Numbered from the stretch's first letter, positions 1-8,159 are shown. The stretch is DNA of 64,000 nucleotides from Rhodospirillaceae bacterium (GCA_018674495.1 JABHAA010000041.1:1-64000), one strand, 5' to 3'. Program-made: numbers and translations. The notes: generated by a model from the sequence alone, not told the origin.

Positions 1-95
1 CCACAGAGACTGGCCGCTGTTAAAGCAGTGGATCCAGAAACAAAATGCTCTATCAGGCGATCTTGTTTATAGTGGCTAAGGCGGCTCTTGCGCAT
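1..95 (-). CDS. IS1595-family transposase, N-terminal fragment (3' end outside window)
   Basis: A reading frame on the minus strand opens at an ATG at 95 (an in-frame ATG also lies at 104) and runs off the left edge without a stop. The first residues read MRKSRLSHYKQDRLIEHFVS and continue into an Ala/Thr-rich helix. This is the typical start of IS1016/IS1595 transposases, which carry an N-terminal zinc-ribbon/HTH-like region followed by a DDN/E-type catalytic domain. Only about 31 residues are visible, so activity cannot be judged. The frame overlaps the 3' end of the chimeric ORF at 53-484 in a different frame. Confidence 0.75.
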   Translation of the reverse strand, partial: MRKSRLSHYKQDRLIEHFVSGSTALTAASLC

Positions 96-139
96 AGGTC
101 CCATGATAACCCCAAAATCATGTTATCTGGGTCAGCCCC
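1..139 (-). mobile_element. End of an IS1595-family (IS1016-like) insertion sequence, cut by window edge
   Basis: Read leftward, the element appears to start at 139 with the terminal sequence GGGGCTGACCCAGATAAC (139 to 122). A transposase start codon follows about 45 bases inside. The transposase N-terminus is the main evidence; the boundary at 139/140 is inferred from the G-rich terminal repeat and from the point where the interrupted gene loses its own sequence. The other end and the target-site duplication lie outside the window; 140-147 would be one copy of an 8-bp duplication if the family rule holds. Confidence 0.7.
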
Positions 140-484
140 TTTATAATTTAGGCCATCGATACCCATAATTAAAAACAATAAACCGAGGCCTGATCGGTTT
201 GTTGTTACCACTTCCAATTGCTCGGCCAATCTCCGACCCTGTGCAAGCGTCGGCTCGCGCAAATATTCAATAACTAGATTTCTAATCGGATTATATTGAC
301 TACCATCGTCAGCGTTATTGAATGCGATATCGATATTGCATTCGACATCTGACTTGGAATAGATGCTGTTAAGGAGTTCAAACATCTTTCCAGCAAGTGC
401 GACAGGAGTTCCTCCAATTTGAGGCGGAATTTCCGAATGCTTGCCGGGATGCACGAGATAAGTGTGGATATGTTCTATTGGCAA
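53..484 (-). pseudogene. Unknown-function gene truncated by the IS; chimeric ORF
   Basis: The open frame encodes 143 residues, but only the first 115 (484 to 140) look native. The last 28 (from about GADPDNM to the stop at 53) are read from IS DNA in the wrong frame relative to the transposase. The native part starts at a TTG (484) behind an AGGT-type ribosome site, begins MPIEHIHTYLVHPGK, and contains no motif I can assign. It stops in the middle of what looks like a beta-strand/hydrophobic core (LGLLFLIMGIDGLNYK), so the ancestral protein was probably longer. The AT-rich base composition differs from the rest of the window and suggests acquired DNA. The function is unknown. Confidence 0.65.
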
Positions 485-742
485 GTTATTCTACCTAATC
501 TCTGATTTCGATATTAAATTGCCACAAAATTCAACTGAACGAAGTGATGTTATAGTTTTATCTCCCATTAATCGTTAGTCAAGGTCATGTTCTAGTACTT
601 TGTGTCCACAATTCTTAGGGGCAGGTGTTGAAAATAATTCCGAGCCCGTTTCACGCCAGTGTGTCCGATCGAGCCATCCCCACACCGGCTACACCGTCTT
701 CCCATCCGATACCATTCGCGTCCAATTGGAGGATTATCATTG
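485..742. other. Intergenic, AT-rich; possible higB toxin remnant at its right end
   Basis: No intact gene is seen in this stretch. Just before the HigA-like gene, the plus frame ending near 741 reads VQLEDYHW. This resembles the usual C-terminus of HigB toxins (…VEIVDYH-stop) with the stop codon changed to TGG. No further HigB similarity is recognisable upstream, so this is at most a decayed toxin end. The left part should hold the promoter of the interrupted leftward gene. Confidence 0.3.
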
Positions 743-1015
743 GTGGCTGAGCACAAATTTTCCAAACGCCTCCAGCGGGAGCCGACCCATCCCAGCGTTA
801 TTTTGGCCGATGCCTTGATCGCCATGGAATTAAAGATCGCCCCGGCGGCGCGCCATCTGGGTATTTCCCGCCAATTGCTGCACAAAATCCTAAGCGGATT
901 GGCCTCCATCACGCCGAGGCTGGCGGTGCACATCGGCAAACTGTGCGGCAACGGCCCCGATCCCGATAATTCGACGCAACCTCATAATCGCCGCCTCATC
1001 TCTCCAATTTTGTGA
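743..1015 (+). CDS. HigA-like antitoxin (XRE/HTH), orphan, altered C-terminus
   Basis: The encoded protein has 90 residues. A GTG start at 743 follows GGAGG (728-732) at a good distance, which is why it is preferred to the upstream ATG at 659. The core has the HigA/VapI pattern: HPSVILADAL, then a helix-turn-helix (APAARHLGISRQLLHKILSG), then ITPRLAVHIGKLCGNGPD. In the family the C-terminus continues with a Trp-Leu-x-Met-Gln helix. Here it is replaced by an unrelated polar tail (PDNSTQPHNRR…), so the gene may be damaged. Antitoxins of this type bind their toxin and repress their own promoter. No intact toxin gene lies next to it. Confidence 0.55.
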   Translation: MAEHKFSKRLQREPTHPSVILADALIAMELKIAPAARHLGISRQLLHKILSGLASITPRLAVHIGKLCGNGPDPDNSTQPHNRRLISPIL

Positions 1016-1089
1016 CCCGGTAAAGCCTGGAATAATGGCGTTGTCATGCACATATATAGCCTAGTTCAATGATATTACCGGAGCCGAGC

Positions 1090-1434
1090 ATGCCAAAAGA
1101 TAGCGAAACATTCCAAAACACCGACAATACAAATCCAGGCGATAGCGTGGCGAGCAACGAAGAAATCGTGAGTGCCGTGGCAACCTTGCGCGAAGACGTA
1201 AAAAAAATCGAGCAAGTTGCCGAGGAAATTAAAGCCATCGCCAACCAAACCAATCTTTTGGCTTTGAACGCGACCATCGAAGCGGCGCGGGCGGGCGATG
1301 CCGGTAAGGGGTTCGCGGTGGTTGCCGGCGAGGTCAAACAGCTATCGGGACTGACCAGCAAGGCAACCGAAAACGTCGCCGTGGTGCTTACGGAAATGAG
1401 CAATCAGGTCGACGTGTTGGAAGGTCTCGTTTAG
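1090..1434 (+). CDS. Minimal methyl-accepting chemotaxis signalling-tip protein
   Basis: The ORF encodes 114 residues, almost all of them the highly conserved hairpin tip of bacterial chemoreceptors: [20 protein letters not shown] followed by [20 protein letters not shown]. This region contacts CheA and CheW. There is no transmembrane segment, HAMP domain or sensor domain, and only a few heptads flank the tip. The ATG at 1090 has GGAG (1080-1083) six bases upstream, so it is preferred over the ATG at 1069. A full receptor has over 500 residues, so this is either a stand-alone cytoplasmic mini-receptor or the leftover of a larger gene. No chemotaxis genes are nearby. Confidence 0.7.
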   Translation: MPKDSETFQNTDNTNPGDSVASNEEIVSAVATLREDVKKIEQVAEEIKAIANQTNLLALNATIEAARAGDAGKGFAVVAGEVKQLSGLTSKATENVAVVLTEMSNQVDVLEGLV

Positions 1435-1546
1435 GGCCTGGGCCAATGTAATTTTATGGGTTAATTGGATTTCAACGCTTATCCGGCATTATTCACCTCA
1501 TCAAATATGGAGACGCAGATCTCCGCTACCGGATGAGGAATTTGCC

Positions 1547-1729
1547 ATGCGTTTTAGATACCAGAAAGATGAATGTCTTGGGCGTTGGTGCGTCGTTGAC
1601 AGCCATGCCGACGACAATTGTGTATCAACCCACAAGACCAAGAGCGCCGCGATATTGTCGATGTTCTGGTGTGAAGATATCTGGACCGAGCACAAGATGA
1701 AAACTACCGTCCCTGCTAATTTGGCGTAG
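1547..1729 (+). CDS. Small hypothetical protein (60 aa)
   Basis: A short ORF with an ATG after a GATGAGGAA ribosome site and a strong terminator about 45 bases after its stop, which supports a real transcript. The protein is rich in Cys and Trp (CLGRWCVV, MFWCEDIW). Its layout, a short beta-strand, then a DSHADDNCVSTHKTKSAA turn and a helix, loosely recalls DUF2188-like small proteins. This is weak similarity and no function is proposed. Confidence 0.5.
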   Translation: MRFRYQKDECLGRWCVVDSHADDNCVSTHKTKSAAILSMFWCEDIWTEHKMKTTVPANLA

Positions 1730-1775
1730 ATTACGCCGGCCAAAACCGGCGAGGGCGCCAATCAGTTTCTGGCAG

Positions 1776-1811
1776 CCGGCCCGTCCATTTATTTGGACGG
1801 GCCGGTTTTTT
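1776..1811 (+). terminator. Strong rho-independent terminator
   Basis: A perfect 11-bp GC-rich stem (CCGGCCCGTCC 1776-1786 / GGACGGGCCGG 1795-1805) with an 8-base loop ATTTATTT is followed directly by six T (1806-1811). It closes the transcript of the 60-residue ORF and insulates the CocE-type gene downstream. Confidence 0.9.
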
Positions 1812-1887
1812 GTGTTGGCGGGCACTGGACGATGCAGGTGGGGCGGGCTAAAAATTAATTGCCAAAATATTGAACTTATCAGGGGGC

Positions 1888-1913
1888 TCCCGCCGGCTTT
1901 ATCTCTGGCGGGA
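1888..1913 (+). promoter_or_regulatory. 5'-leader hairpin before the CocE-type gene
   Basis: TCCCGCC (1888-1894) pairs perfectly with GGCGGGA (1907-1913) around a 12-base loop, ending 11 bases before the ATG at 1925. There is no T-run, so it is not a terminator. It could affect ribosome access or be a protein-binding dyad; its role is not known. Confidence 0.35.
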
Positions 1914-1924
1914 TCAGAGAAATT

Positions 1925-3691
1925 ATGGATCAAAATTCATCAGACAATAGCCAAGCCTTCAAGTCCGAAGTTCGGCGCGACATGGCCATCGATTGGGATG
2001 TCCCCATCGTCATGGAAGACGGTGTCCAGCTTATGTGTGACGTCTTTCGCCCGGTGGAGGCCGGCAACTATCCGGTTATTCTGTCCTACGGGCCTTACGG
2101 CAAATATTTGTTGTTCGAAGATGGCTATAAGACCGCCTGGGACCGGATGATCACCAACCATCCCGATGTCGCCGCCGGCTCCAGCAACGAATATCAGAGC
2201 TGGGAAGTAGCCGACCCGGAAAAGTGGGTGCCCGAAGGCTATGTCTGTGTGCGCGTCGATTCCCGTGGCTGCGGGCGCTCGCCGGGCTTTGTGGAAGTCT
2301 GGTCGCCCAGAGAAGCGCAAGATCTCTACCAATGCATCGAATGGGCCGCCCAGCAGGATTGGTCGGACGGCAATATCGGTATGAGCGGGGTCAGCTATTA
2401 CGCCATGAACGCCTGGCAGGTGGCCAGCCTTTCGCCGCCGCATTTAAAGGCCATCTGTACCTGGGAAGGCGCGGCGGACATGTACCGGGAATTGTCCCAT
2501 CATGGCGGCATCCTCTGCACCTTCATGACCAACTGGTACGACATGCAGGTCTCTTCCGTGCAACACGGGCTCGGCTCCAAGGGCTGGCGCTCGGCAATGA
2601 ACGGCGAATGGGTTTCGGGCCCGGCCGAGCTGACATCCGAGGAATTGGGCGCCAACCGGGAAGACCTCGGAAAATCCGCCCGCGACCATGAAATGGACGA
2701 CGAATACTGGACCTCGCGCACCGCCGATTTTGCCAAGATCACGGTGCCGATCCTGTCGGCGGCCAACTGGGGCGGCCAGGGCCTGCATCCGCGCGGCAAC
2801 TTCGAGGGTTTCACCCAATCGGCCAGCAATGACAAATGGCTGGAAGTCCATGGCCGTGAACATTGGAGCGAATTTTACACCGATTATGGCCGCGAAATGC
2901 AGTTGGCGTTTTTCGATCATTTCCTGAAGGGTGAAAACAATGGCTGGCAGGACCGCCGCCGCGTGCAGTTGCAGGTCCGCCACAAGGATAAATTCGTCGA
3001 GCGGTTCGAGGACGCCTGGCCGATCCCCTCGACCCAATGGACCAAGTTCTATTTGCAGGCCGATGGCCATGGGCTGACCGAGGCGTCGGGCGAGCAGGCC
3101 GCAACGGTAAGCTATCGGGGCTTTTCCGAAGGCGTCACTTTCCTGTCGGCGCCTCTTGAGGCGGAAGCCGAGATCACTGGCCCCATCGCCGCCAAACTGT
3201 TCGTGTCTTCATCGACCGTGGATGCGGATATGTTCCTGGTGTTCCGGGTGTTCGATGCCAGCTTCCGGGAAGTGACATTCCAAGGCGCGCTGGATCCGCA
3301 TACGCCCATCGCCCAAGGCTGGCTGCGTGCATCGCACCGGAAATTGGACGAGGCCCAGAGCGAGCCATACCGGCCCTTCCACAGCCACGATGAAAAGCAG
3401 CCCCTGAACCCGGGGGAGCCGGTGGAGCTGGATGTGGAAATCTGGCCGACCAGTATTGTGGTGCCGGCGGGCCACCGCATTGCCCTTAGCGTGCGTGGCC
3501 GCGATTACGAATATCCCGGCGAAGCCGATGCCGGACTGTCCAATATGAAAAACAAATTCACCGGCGTCGGCCCGTTCATTCATGACGATCCCACCGACCG
3601 GCCGAAGGAGATTTTCGACGGTGAGGTAAGCCTGCATTTCGGTACTGGTATGCAGCCTTATTTGCTGTTGCCGATCATCCCCAAGGGCTGA
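1925..3691 (+). CDS. CocE/NonD family hydrolase (X-Pro dipeptidyl-peptidase S15 fold)
   Basis: A 588-residue alpha/beta hydrolase of the CocE/glutaryl-7-ACA acylase type, which cleaves esters or amides. The N-terminal hydrolase domain carries DSRGCGRSPG (112-121) and the nucleophile elbow GVSYYA with Ser157. His313 in VHGREHW is the likely catalytic His. The usual Asp after a GWYD-like strand is not obvious: the equivalent stretch reads NWGGQGLHPRG (281-291). A C-terminal jelly-roll domain starts near residue 370 and ends with typical motifs (IVVPAGHRIALSVRG). The length fits the family. An ankyrin gene follows 5 bases downstream in the same direction, suggesting cotranscription. The substrate is unknown. 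Confidence 0.85.
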   Translation: MDQNSSDNSQAFKSEVRRDMAIDWDVPIVMEDGVQLMCDVFRPVEAGNYPVILSYGPYGKYLLFEDGYKTAWDRMITNHPDVAAGSSNEYQSWEVADPEKWVPEGYVCVRVDSRGCGRSPGFVEVWSPREAQDLYQCIEWAAQQDWSDGNIGMSGVSYYAMNAWQVASLSPPHLKAICTWEGAADMYRELSHHGGILCTFMTNWYDMQVSSVQHGLGSKGWRSAMNGEWVSGPAELTSEELGANREDLGKSARDHEMDDEYWTSRTADFAKITVPILSAANWGGQGLHPRGNFEGFTQSASNDKWLEVHGREHWSEFYTDYGREMQLAFFDHFLKGENNGWQDRRRVQLQVRHKDKFVERFEDAWPIPSTQWTKFYLQADGHGLTEASGEQAATVSYRGFSEGVTFLSAPLEAEAEITGPIAAKLFVSSSTVDADMFLVFRVFDASFREVTFQGALDPHTPIAQGWLRASHRKLDEAQSEPYRPFHSHDEKQPLNPGEPVELDVEIWPTSIVVPAGHRIALSVRGRDYEYPGEADAGLSNMKNKFTGVGPFIHDDPTDRPKEIFDGEVSLHFGTGMQPYLLLPIIPKG

Positions 3692-3696
3692 CGGTC

Positions 3697-4377
3697 ATGG
3701 ACGGGAAGGCACTAATTATCGGCTCGGTAATGGCGATAATCGCCAGTTCGGCCTCCGCGCAGACGCCGCCGTCGCTGGCGGAAGAGGCGGCCTATCAGGG
3801 TTTGCACGCGGCGGCGGCGAAAGGCGATGTGGCAATGGCGCGCCGTCTGATTGCCGCCGGTGTCAAGCTGGAGAGCCGCGATGGCAACCGGCGGACGCCC
3901 CTGCACGTGGCGGCGTTTAAATCCCACGAGCCTATTGTCCGCATGCTTTCCAAGGCGGGCGCCGATATGAATGCCCTCGATGGCGATGCTTATGACGTGG
4001 TTACCATCGCCGCTGTTGCGAATGATACGGGCATGCTGCGCCTTGCCTTAAGCTTACAAGGCAGCCCCAAAAATATCACCAGCCCCTATGACGGGACCGC
4101 GTTGATCGCGGCGGCCCATCTGGGCCATGTGGATGTGGTCCTGCAATTGATCGGCGCAGGCGCGCCCCTGGATCATGTCAATAATCTCGGCTGGACGGCG
4201 CTTATCGAAGCGGTGATCCTGGGCGACGGAGGGCTCCGGCACACGCGCATCGTTGCCGCCTTGATCAAGGCCGGCGCCGATGCGTCCATCGCCGACCGCC
4301 AGGGGGTGAGCCCGCTGGCCCATGCCAGGGCCAAGGGCTATGACGCCATCATCGCTGTGCTGGAACGGGCCAAATAG
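3697..4377 (+). CDS. Exported ankyrin-repeat protein
   Basis: The protein has 226 residues. An N-terminal signal peptide (about 1-21) is expected to be cut after ASA in SSASAQTPP, so it should act in the periplasm. Four to five ankyrin repeats follow, seen as GLHAAAAKGDVAMARRLIAAG, TPLHVAAFKSHEPIVRMLSK, TALIAAAHLGHVDVVLQLIG, TALIEAVILGDG…IVAALIKAGAD and SPLAHARAKGYDAIIAVLE. Ankyrin repeats bind partner proteins; the small periplasmic type is common in proteobacteria, often beside the enzyme it supports. Close coupling to the CocE-type hydrolase suggests a link, which is an inference. Confidence 0.85.
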   Translation: MDGKALIIGSVMAIIASSASAQTPPSLAEEAAYQGLHAAAAKGDVAMARRLIAAGVKLESRDGNRRTPLHVAAFKSHEPIVRMLSKAGADMNALDGDAYDVVTIAAVANDTGMLRLALSLQGSPKNITSPYDGTALIAAAHLGHVDVVLQLIGAGAPLDHVNNLGWTALIEAVILGDGGLRHTRIVAALIKAGADASIADRQGVSPLAHARAKGYDAIIAVLERAK

Positions 4378-4378
4378 T

Positions 4379-5173
4379 TCACCAAAGCTTTGGCAGCGGC
4401 ACATGGCCCGCCACGCCGCCATCGGTCAGAATGGTCTGGCCGGTGATATGGCTGGCAAGGCCGGACGCCAGAAACAGGATCACGGACGCGATCTCGGCGG
4501 GCTCGGCGGCGGCGCCGATGGGAATGACCTTGGCCAAGGCGTCCCAACCCTTATCGCCGACAATTTCGCACAAGCGCGGCGTTTTGACGAAGCCCGGCGC
4601 CACCGCGTTGACGCGCACCGATGGCGCCAGTTCCTGGGCCATGCCTTTCACTAGATGCAGCAACGCTGCCTTGGCGGCGCCGTAAGCGGTCTGCCCCGGC
4701 AGGCTGGTCATGCCCGAAATGGAGCCGACAAAAACCATCGAGCCGCCGCCGCTTATCGTAACCGCGTGGCCGCCGATCTGCATGGCCAAAAGCCCATGGG
4801 TAAGCACCACATCCAACTGGTCCGCCCAGCCGGCGTCATCCACATCGGCCAAAGGTCCGATATCGGCGCGCCCGACAATGTCGACGACGCAATCCACACG
4901 CCCGGCGCTTTGCAAAACTTTATCGAATAGGATTTCGACGTCTTGGCGTTTGGTCACATCGGCGATCAGCGCTTCGCCGTTCACCTCAGCGGCCATGGCC
5001 TCGGCCCGGCTTGCATCCAGATCGACGCAAAACACGCGGGCGCCGGCTTGGGCCAAGGCCAGACAGGTTTCGCGCCCGATGCCGAAGCCGCCGCCGAGGA
5101 CCACGGCGGTTTGCCCATCCAGGCGCAAAAGAGAAGGGTAATCAGTGGCCGGTGGCGTCGTAGGTTCGGACAT
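4379..5173 (-). CDS. SDR family oxidoreductase
   Basis: A 264-residue classical short-chain dehydrogenase/reductase. The Rossmann motif GGGFGIG lies at 27-33, with Asp51 at the end of beta-2 (VFCVDLD) pointing to NAD(H) rather than NADP(H). The catalytic residues are Ser151/153 in GSISGM and Tyr164-x3-Lys168 in AYGAAK. The usual NNAG motif is replaced by DIVGRA (98-103). The C-terminal DGG motif is present. It converges on the ankyrin gene with one base between the two stops, and diverges from the iron transporter across 189 bases that contain a 10-bp palindrome ACCGATCGGT (5201-5210), a possible operator for either gene. Confidence 0.85.
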   Translation of the reverse strand: MSEPTTPPATDYPSLLRLDGQTAVVLGGGFGIGRETCLALAQAGARVFCVDLDASRAEAMAAEVNGEALIADVTKRQDVEILFDKVLQSAGRVDCVVDIVGRADIGPLADVDDAGWADQLDVVLTHGLLAMQIGGHAVTISGGGSMVFVGSISGMTSLPGQTAYGAAKAALLHLVKGMAQELAPSVRVNAVAPGFVKTPRLCEIVGDKGWDALAKVIPIGAAAEPAEIASVILFLASGLASHITGQTILTDGGVAGHVPLPKLW

Positions 5174-5280
5174 TTCATTTCCAATCTGAAGTAGATCGTG
5201 ACCGATCGGTGGCGTTGGCGGGTGTCAAGGATCTACACGAATTTCTGATAGATTGCGCCAAAAAATCGTAATAAACTTAC

Positions 5281-5355
5281 TTGACTTGTGGTTATATTGC
5301 TTTATCTATCACCCAGTTGTTGATAATGTGTCGCGTTTTCATTTAGAGAGGGAGG
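5281..5355 (+). promoter_or_regulatory. Putative promoter and Shine-Dalgarno of the iron-transport operon
   Basis: TTGACT (5281-5286) matches a -35 box; a weak -10 (TATCTA, 16-base spacing) follows. A strong Shine-Dalgarno GGGAGG (5350-5355) sits seven bases before the TTG start of the binding-protein gene. The AT-rich stretch with GTTGATAATGTG (5318-5330) could hold an iron-responsive operator, but I cannot match it to a Fur or Irr consensus. Confidence 0.4.
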
Positions 5356-5362
5356 CAGTAGC

Positions 5363-6412
5363 TTGCTCACATACAATAATAATAAAGCCCTGAAAACTAC
5401 CGTTCTTGTACTCGGATTGGCATCCATAATGGCCACCGAGGCCGTCATGGCCAAAGCCGAAGAGGTCAAATTATATTCCGAGCGCCAGCCGTTTTTGATG
5501 AAACCGCTGCTCGAAGCTTTTACCAGGGAAACCGGCATCAAGGTGCACATGGTGTATCTCAAAAAAGGCATGGTCGAGCGATTGCGCGCCGAGGGCGCCA
5601 ATACGCCGGCCGATCTGATCCTGACCGCCGATATCGGCAATCTGCATAATCATGCTAAGGCCGGGCTCCTGCAAAAATCCTCTTCACCCATATTGCAGGC
5701 GAATATCCCGGCCAAATTTCGCCATCCCGATGGATTATGGTACGGCCTTACTTCGCGCGCCCGGGTCATCTTCGCCCACAAAGACCGGGTCAAGCCGGGC
5801 GAGGTGACATCCTACGCCGATCTGGCCAAGCCGCATATGGAGGGCCGGGTATGCGTCCGCTCGGGCAAGCATATGTATAATATCTCGCTACTCGCCTCGA
5901 TCATCGCCGCCGAGGGCGAGGCGGCGGCCACCGAATGGGCGCGGGGGCTGAAGGCTAACCTCGCGCGCCGTCCGCAAGGCAACGACCGGGCGCAGGTCAA
6001 GGCCGTCTATCACGGCGAATGCGATGTGGTGCTCGCCAACACCTATTACATGGGCAAGATGGCAACCAACGAAAAATCGCCGGTGCAGAAGAAATGGGCG
6101 GCGTCGGCCAATCTGATTTTTCCCAACCAGGCGGGAAGGGGTGCCCACGTCAACATATCCGGCGCCGGCATCACCAGCCATTCCAAGAACAAGGCGGGCG
6201 CCATCAAGCTGATCGAGTTCCTGTCGGGCCATGTAGCCCAAAAAATCTACGCCGAGGGTAATTTTGAATATCCGGTCAAGGCGGGCGTCGCCTTGCACCC
6301 GATCGTGGCGTCGTGGGGAAGCTTCAAGGCTGATGCAGCCTATCTTTCGAAAATCGCCGAACAACGGGCCCTGGCCGCGAAGATCATGGATCGGGTGCGC
6401 TTTAACAATTAG
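5363..6412 (+). CDS. Iron(III) ABC transporter, periplasmic substrate-binding protein
   Basis: The protein has 349 residues. A TTG start (5363) is chosen because a strong GGGAGG lies seven bases upstream and it gives a full signal peptide (LKTTVLVLGLASIMATEAVMAKA). The mature part begins EEVKLYSERQPFLMKPLLEAF, the typical start of FutA/FbpA/AfuA-like ferric binding proteins that capture Fe3+ in the periplasm. The paired Tyr in LANTYYMGKM match the iron-coordinating tyrosines of this family. A permease and an ATPase follow in order, making a complete importer. Confidence 0.88.
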   Translation: MLTYNNNKALKTTVLVLGLASIMATEAVMAKAEEVKLYSERQPFLMKPLLEAFTRETGIKVHMVYLKKGMVERLRAEGANTPADLILTADIGNLHNHAKAGLLQKSSSPILQANIPAKFRHPDGLWYGLTSRARVIFAHKDRVKPGEVTSYADLAKPHMEGRVCVRSGKHMYNISLLASIIAAEGEAAATEWARGLKANLARRPQGNDRAQVKAVYHGECDVVLANTYYMGKMATNEKSPVQKKWAASANLIFPNQAGRGAHVNISGAGITSHSKNKAGAIKLIEFLSGHVAQKIYAEGNFEYPVKAGVALHPIVASWGSFKADAAYLSKIAEQRALAAKIMDRVRFNN

Positions 6413-6449
6413 GTACCCACGCTGGGAACAGACTTAACCGGATTACCAC

Positions 6450-8153
6450 ATGCCGTCAGATACCGCCGCCATTACCGACCAATTAGCCCCATCGGCGCAA
6501 AATGTGTCCTGGGGCTGGGTGAACCCCTGGACCATCGGCACCGCTGTGATCGCCGGGCTGGCGATTATGCCGATCGCCGCCATTGTCTGGATCGCAGCGG
6601 CGCCCGGCGAAGCCATCTGGTCGCATCTGGCATCGACGGTATTGCCGGGCTACATATTCAATACGTTGGTGCTGATGCTGGGTGTCGGCGCCGGCACTAT
6701 TCTTATCGGTGTTGCCTCGGCCTGGCTGGTCAGCACCTGCCGATTTCCGATGCAGACGATGTTCGAATGGGCGATGCTGCTGCCGCTGGCCATGCCGGCC
6801 TATGTGATCGCCTATGTCTATACCGACATATTCGAGTTTGCCGGGCCCGTGCAGGAAGTTTTGCGCGATCTTTTCGGCTGGACGTCGAAACGGGATTACT
6901 GGTTTCCGGAAATCCGCTCCCTGGGCGGTGCCATATCGATGATGACGTTGGTTCTTTACCCTTACGTCTATCTGTTGAGCCGCGCCGCCTTCATGGAGCA
7001 ATCGGTGGGTGTTCTGGAAGCCAGCCGCGTGCTGGGGCGGGGGCCCTGGGGGAGCTTCTTTTCGGTCGCCTTTCCCCTGGCCCGCCCGGCCGTGGTGATT
7101 GGCGTGTCCTTGGTAATGATGGAGACCTTGAATGATTTCGGCACCGTCGATTTCTTTGGCGTCGCGACCTTTACTCTCGGCATCTATGATGTTTGGCTGA
7201 ACATGAACAACGTGACCGGCGCCGCGCAACTGGCATTGACGCTGCTCATCTTCGTGATCGTGCTGGTCCTCGCCGAACGCTTTGCGCGGGCGAAGAAGCG
7301 CTATTATGTTTCCTCTGGCAAGTATCAGCCGTTGCCCCGCTACCAGCTGCTTGGGCCCGCAAAGTGGCTTGCGGTCGCGGTTTGTGCCGCTCCGGTATTA
7401 TTGGGCTTTATTCTGCCGGTGGCGGTCTTGGGCTTTTATGCATCGGCGCATCTGAATCAGTTTACCAATAGCGATATGCTGCGCTTCGCCGGTAATAGTA
7501 TTCTATTATCCACCCTGGCCGCCATTCTGGCGGTATTGATCGGCACCTTCATGGCCTACGGCATCCGCTTGCGCGGCGAGAAACTGCTCAAGACCATCGT
7601 GCGCATTGCCAGCCTCGGATACGCGGTGCCGGGATCGGTGCTGGCGGTGGGCGTGCTGGTAACCTTGGGAGCCCTCGACAATTCCATCGACGGCACCATG
7701 CGCCGCAGCTTCGGCATTTCCACCGGGCTGCTTCTTAGCGGCACCATCGTTGCGGTAACCTATGGCTATCTGGTGCGCTTCCTGGCGTTGTCCTTCGGCA
7801 GCGTCGAGGCCAGCCTCACCAAGGTCACGCCGAACATGGACGGCGCCGCCAAAAGCCTTGGCCACGGCCCGCTCAGCACGCTCCGCCGGATCCATATCCC
7901 GATGATCAAGGGCGGATTGGCGACCGCCGTCATTCTGGTCTTTGTCGACGCCATGAAAGAGCAGCCCCTGACGGTTATCCTCCGGCCCTTTGATTTCCAT
8001 ACCATGGCCACCATCGTCCATGAGTTTGCCTCCGACGAGCAGATCGGCGAGGCGGCGCCGGCGGCCCTGGCGATCGTCGCATTTGGCATTTTGCCGGTAA
8101 TCCTGTTAAGCATGGCCATCCGGCATTCACGCCCCGGCCATAGCCAAGGATAG
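6450..8153 (+). CDS. Iron(III) ABC transporter permease (fused two-domain)
   Basis: The 567-residue protein has about 12 membrane helices arranged as two tandem BPD_transp_1 domains (roughly 60-280 and 340-560), as in FbpB/FutB-type ferric permeases, so one polypeptide forms the whole channel. EAA-like loops, which contact the ATPase, are visible as EASRVLGRGPWGSFFSVAFP and GAAKSLGHGPLSTLRRIHIP. It starts 37 bases after the binding-protein stop and ends six bases before the ATPase start. Confidence 0.9.
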   Translation: MPSDTAAITDQLAPSAQNVSWGWVNPWTIGTAVIAGLAIMPIAAIVWIAAAPGEAIWSHLASTVLPGYIFNTLVLMLGVGAGTILIGVASAWLVSTCRFPMQTMFEWAMLLPLAMPAYVIAYVYTDIFEFAGPVQEVLRDLFGWTSKRDYWFPEIRSLGGAISMMTLVLYPYVYLLSRAAFMEQSVGVLEASRVLGRGPWGSFFSVAFPLARPAVVIGVSLVMMETLNDFGTVDFFGVATFTLGIYDVWLNMNNVTGAAQLALTLLIFVIVLVLAERFARAKKRYYVSSGKYQPLPRYQLLGPAKWLAVAVCAAPVLLGFILPVAVLGFYASAHLNQFTNSDMLRFAGNSILLSTLAAILAVLIGTFMAYGIRLRGEKLLKTIVRIASLGYAVPGSVLAVGVLVTLGALDNSIDGTMRRSFGISTGLLLSGTIVAVTYGYLVRFLALSFGSVEASLTKVTPNMDGAAKSLGHGPLSTLRRIHIPMIKGGLATAVILVFVDAMKEQPLTVILRPFDFHTMATIVHEFASDEQIGEAAPAALAIVAFGILPVILLSMAIRHSRPGHSQG

Positions 8154-8159
8154 AGTTCA

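Noticed and set aside
592..951. 119-residue minus-strand ORF opposite the HigA-like gene
   Set aside because: It has no recognisable domain or ribosome site and mirrors a plus-strand gene with a recognised HTH fold.
2444..3070. Several long minus-strand ORFs across the CocE-type gene
   Set aside because: They are antisense shadows of a well-supported gene, caused by high GC content.
5201..5330. Fur box upstream of the iron importer
   Set aside because: Only loose AT-rich similarity (GTTGATAATGTG) and a generic 10-bp palindrome; no 19-bp Fur dyad is visible.
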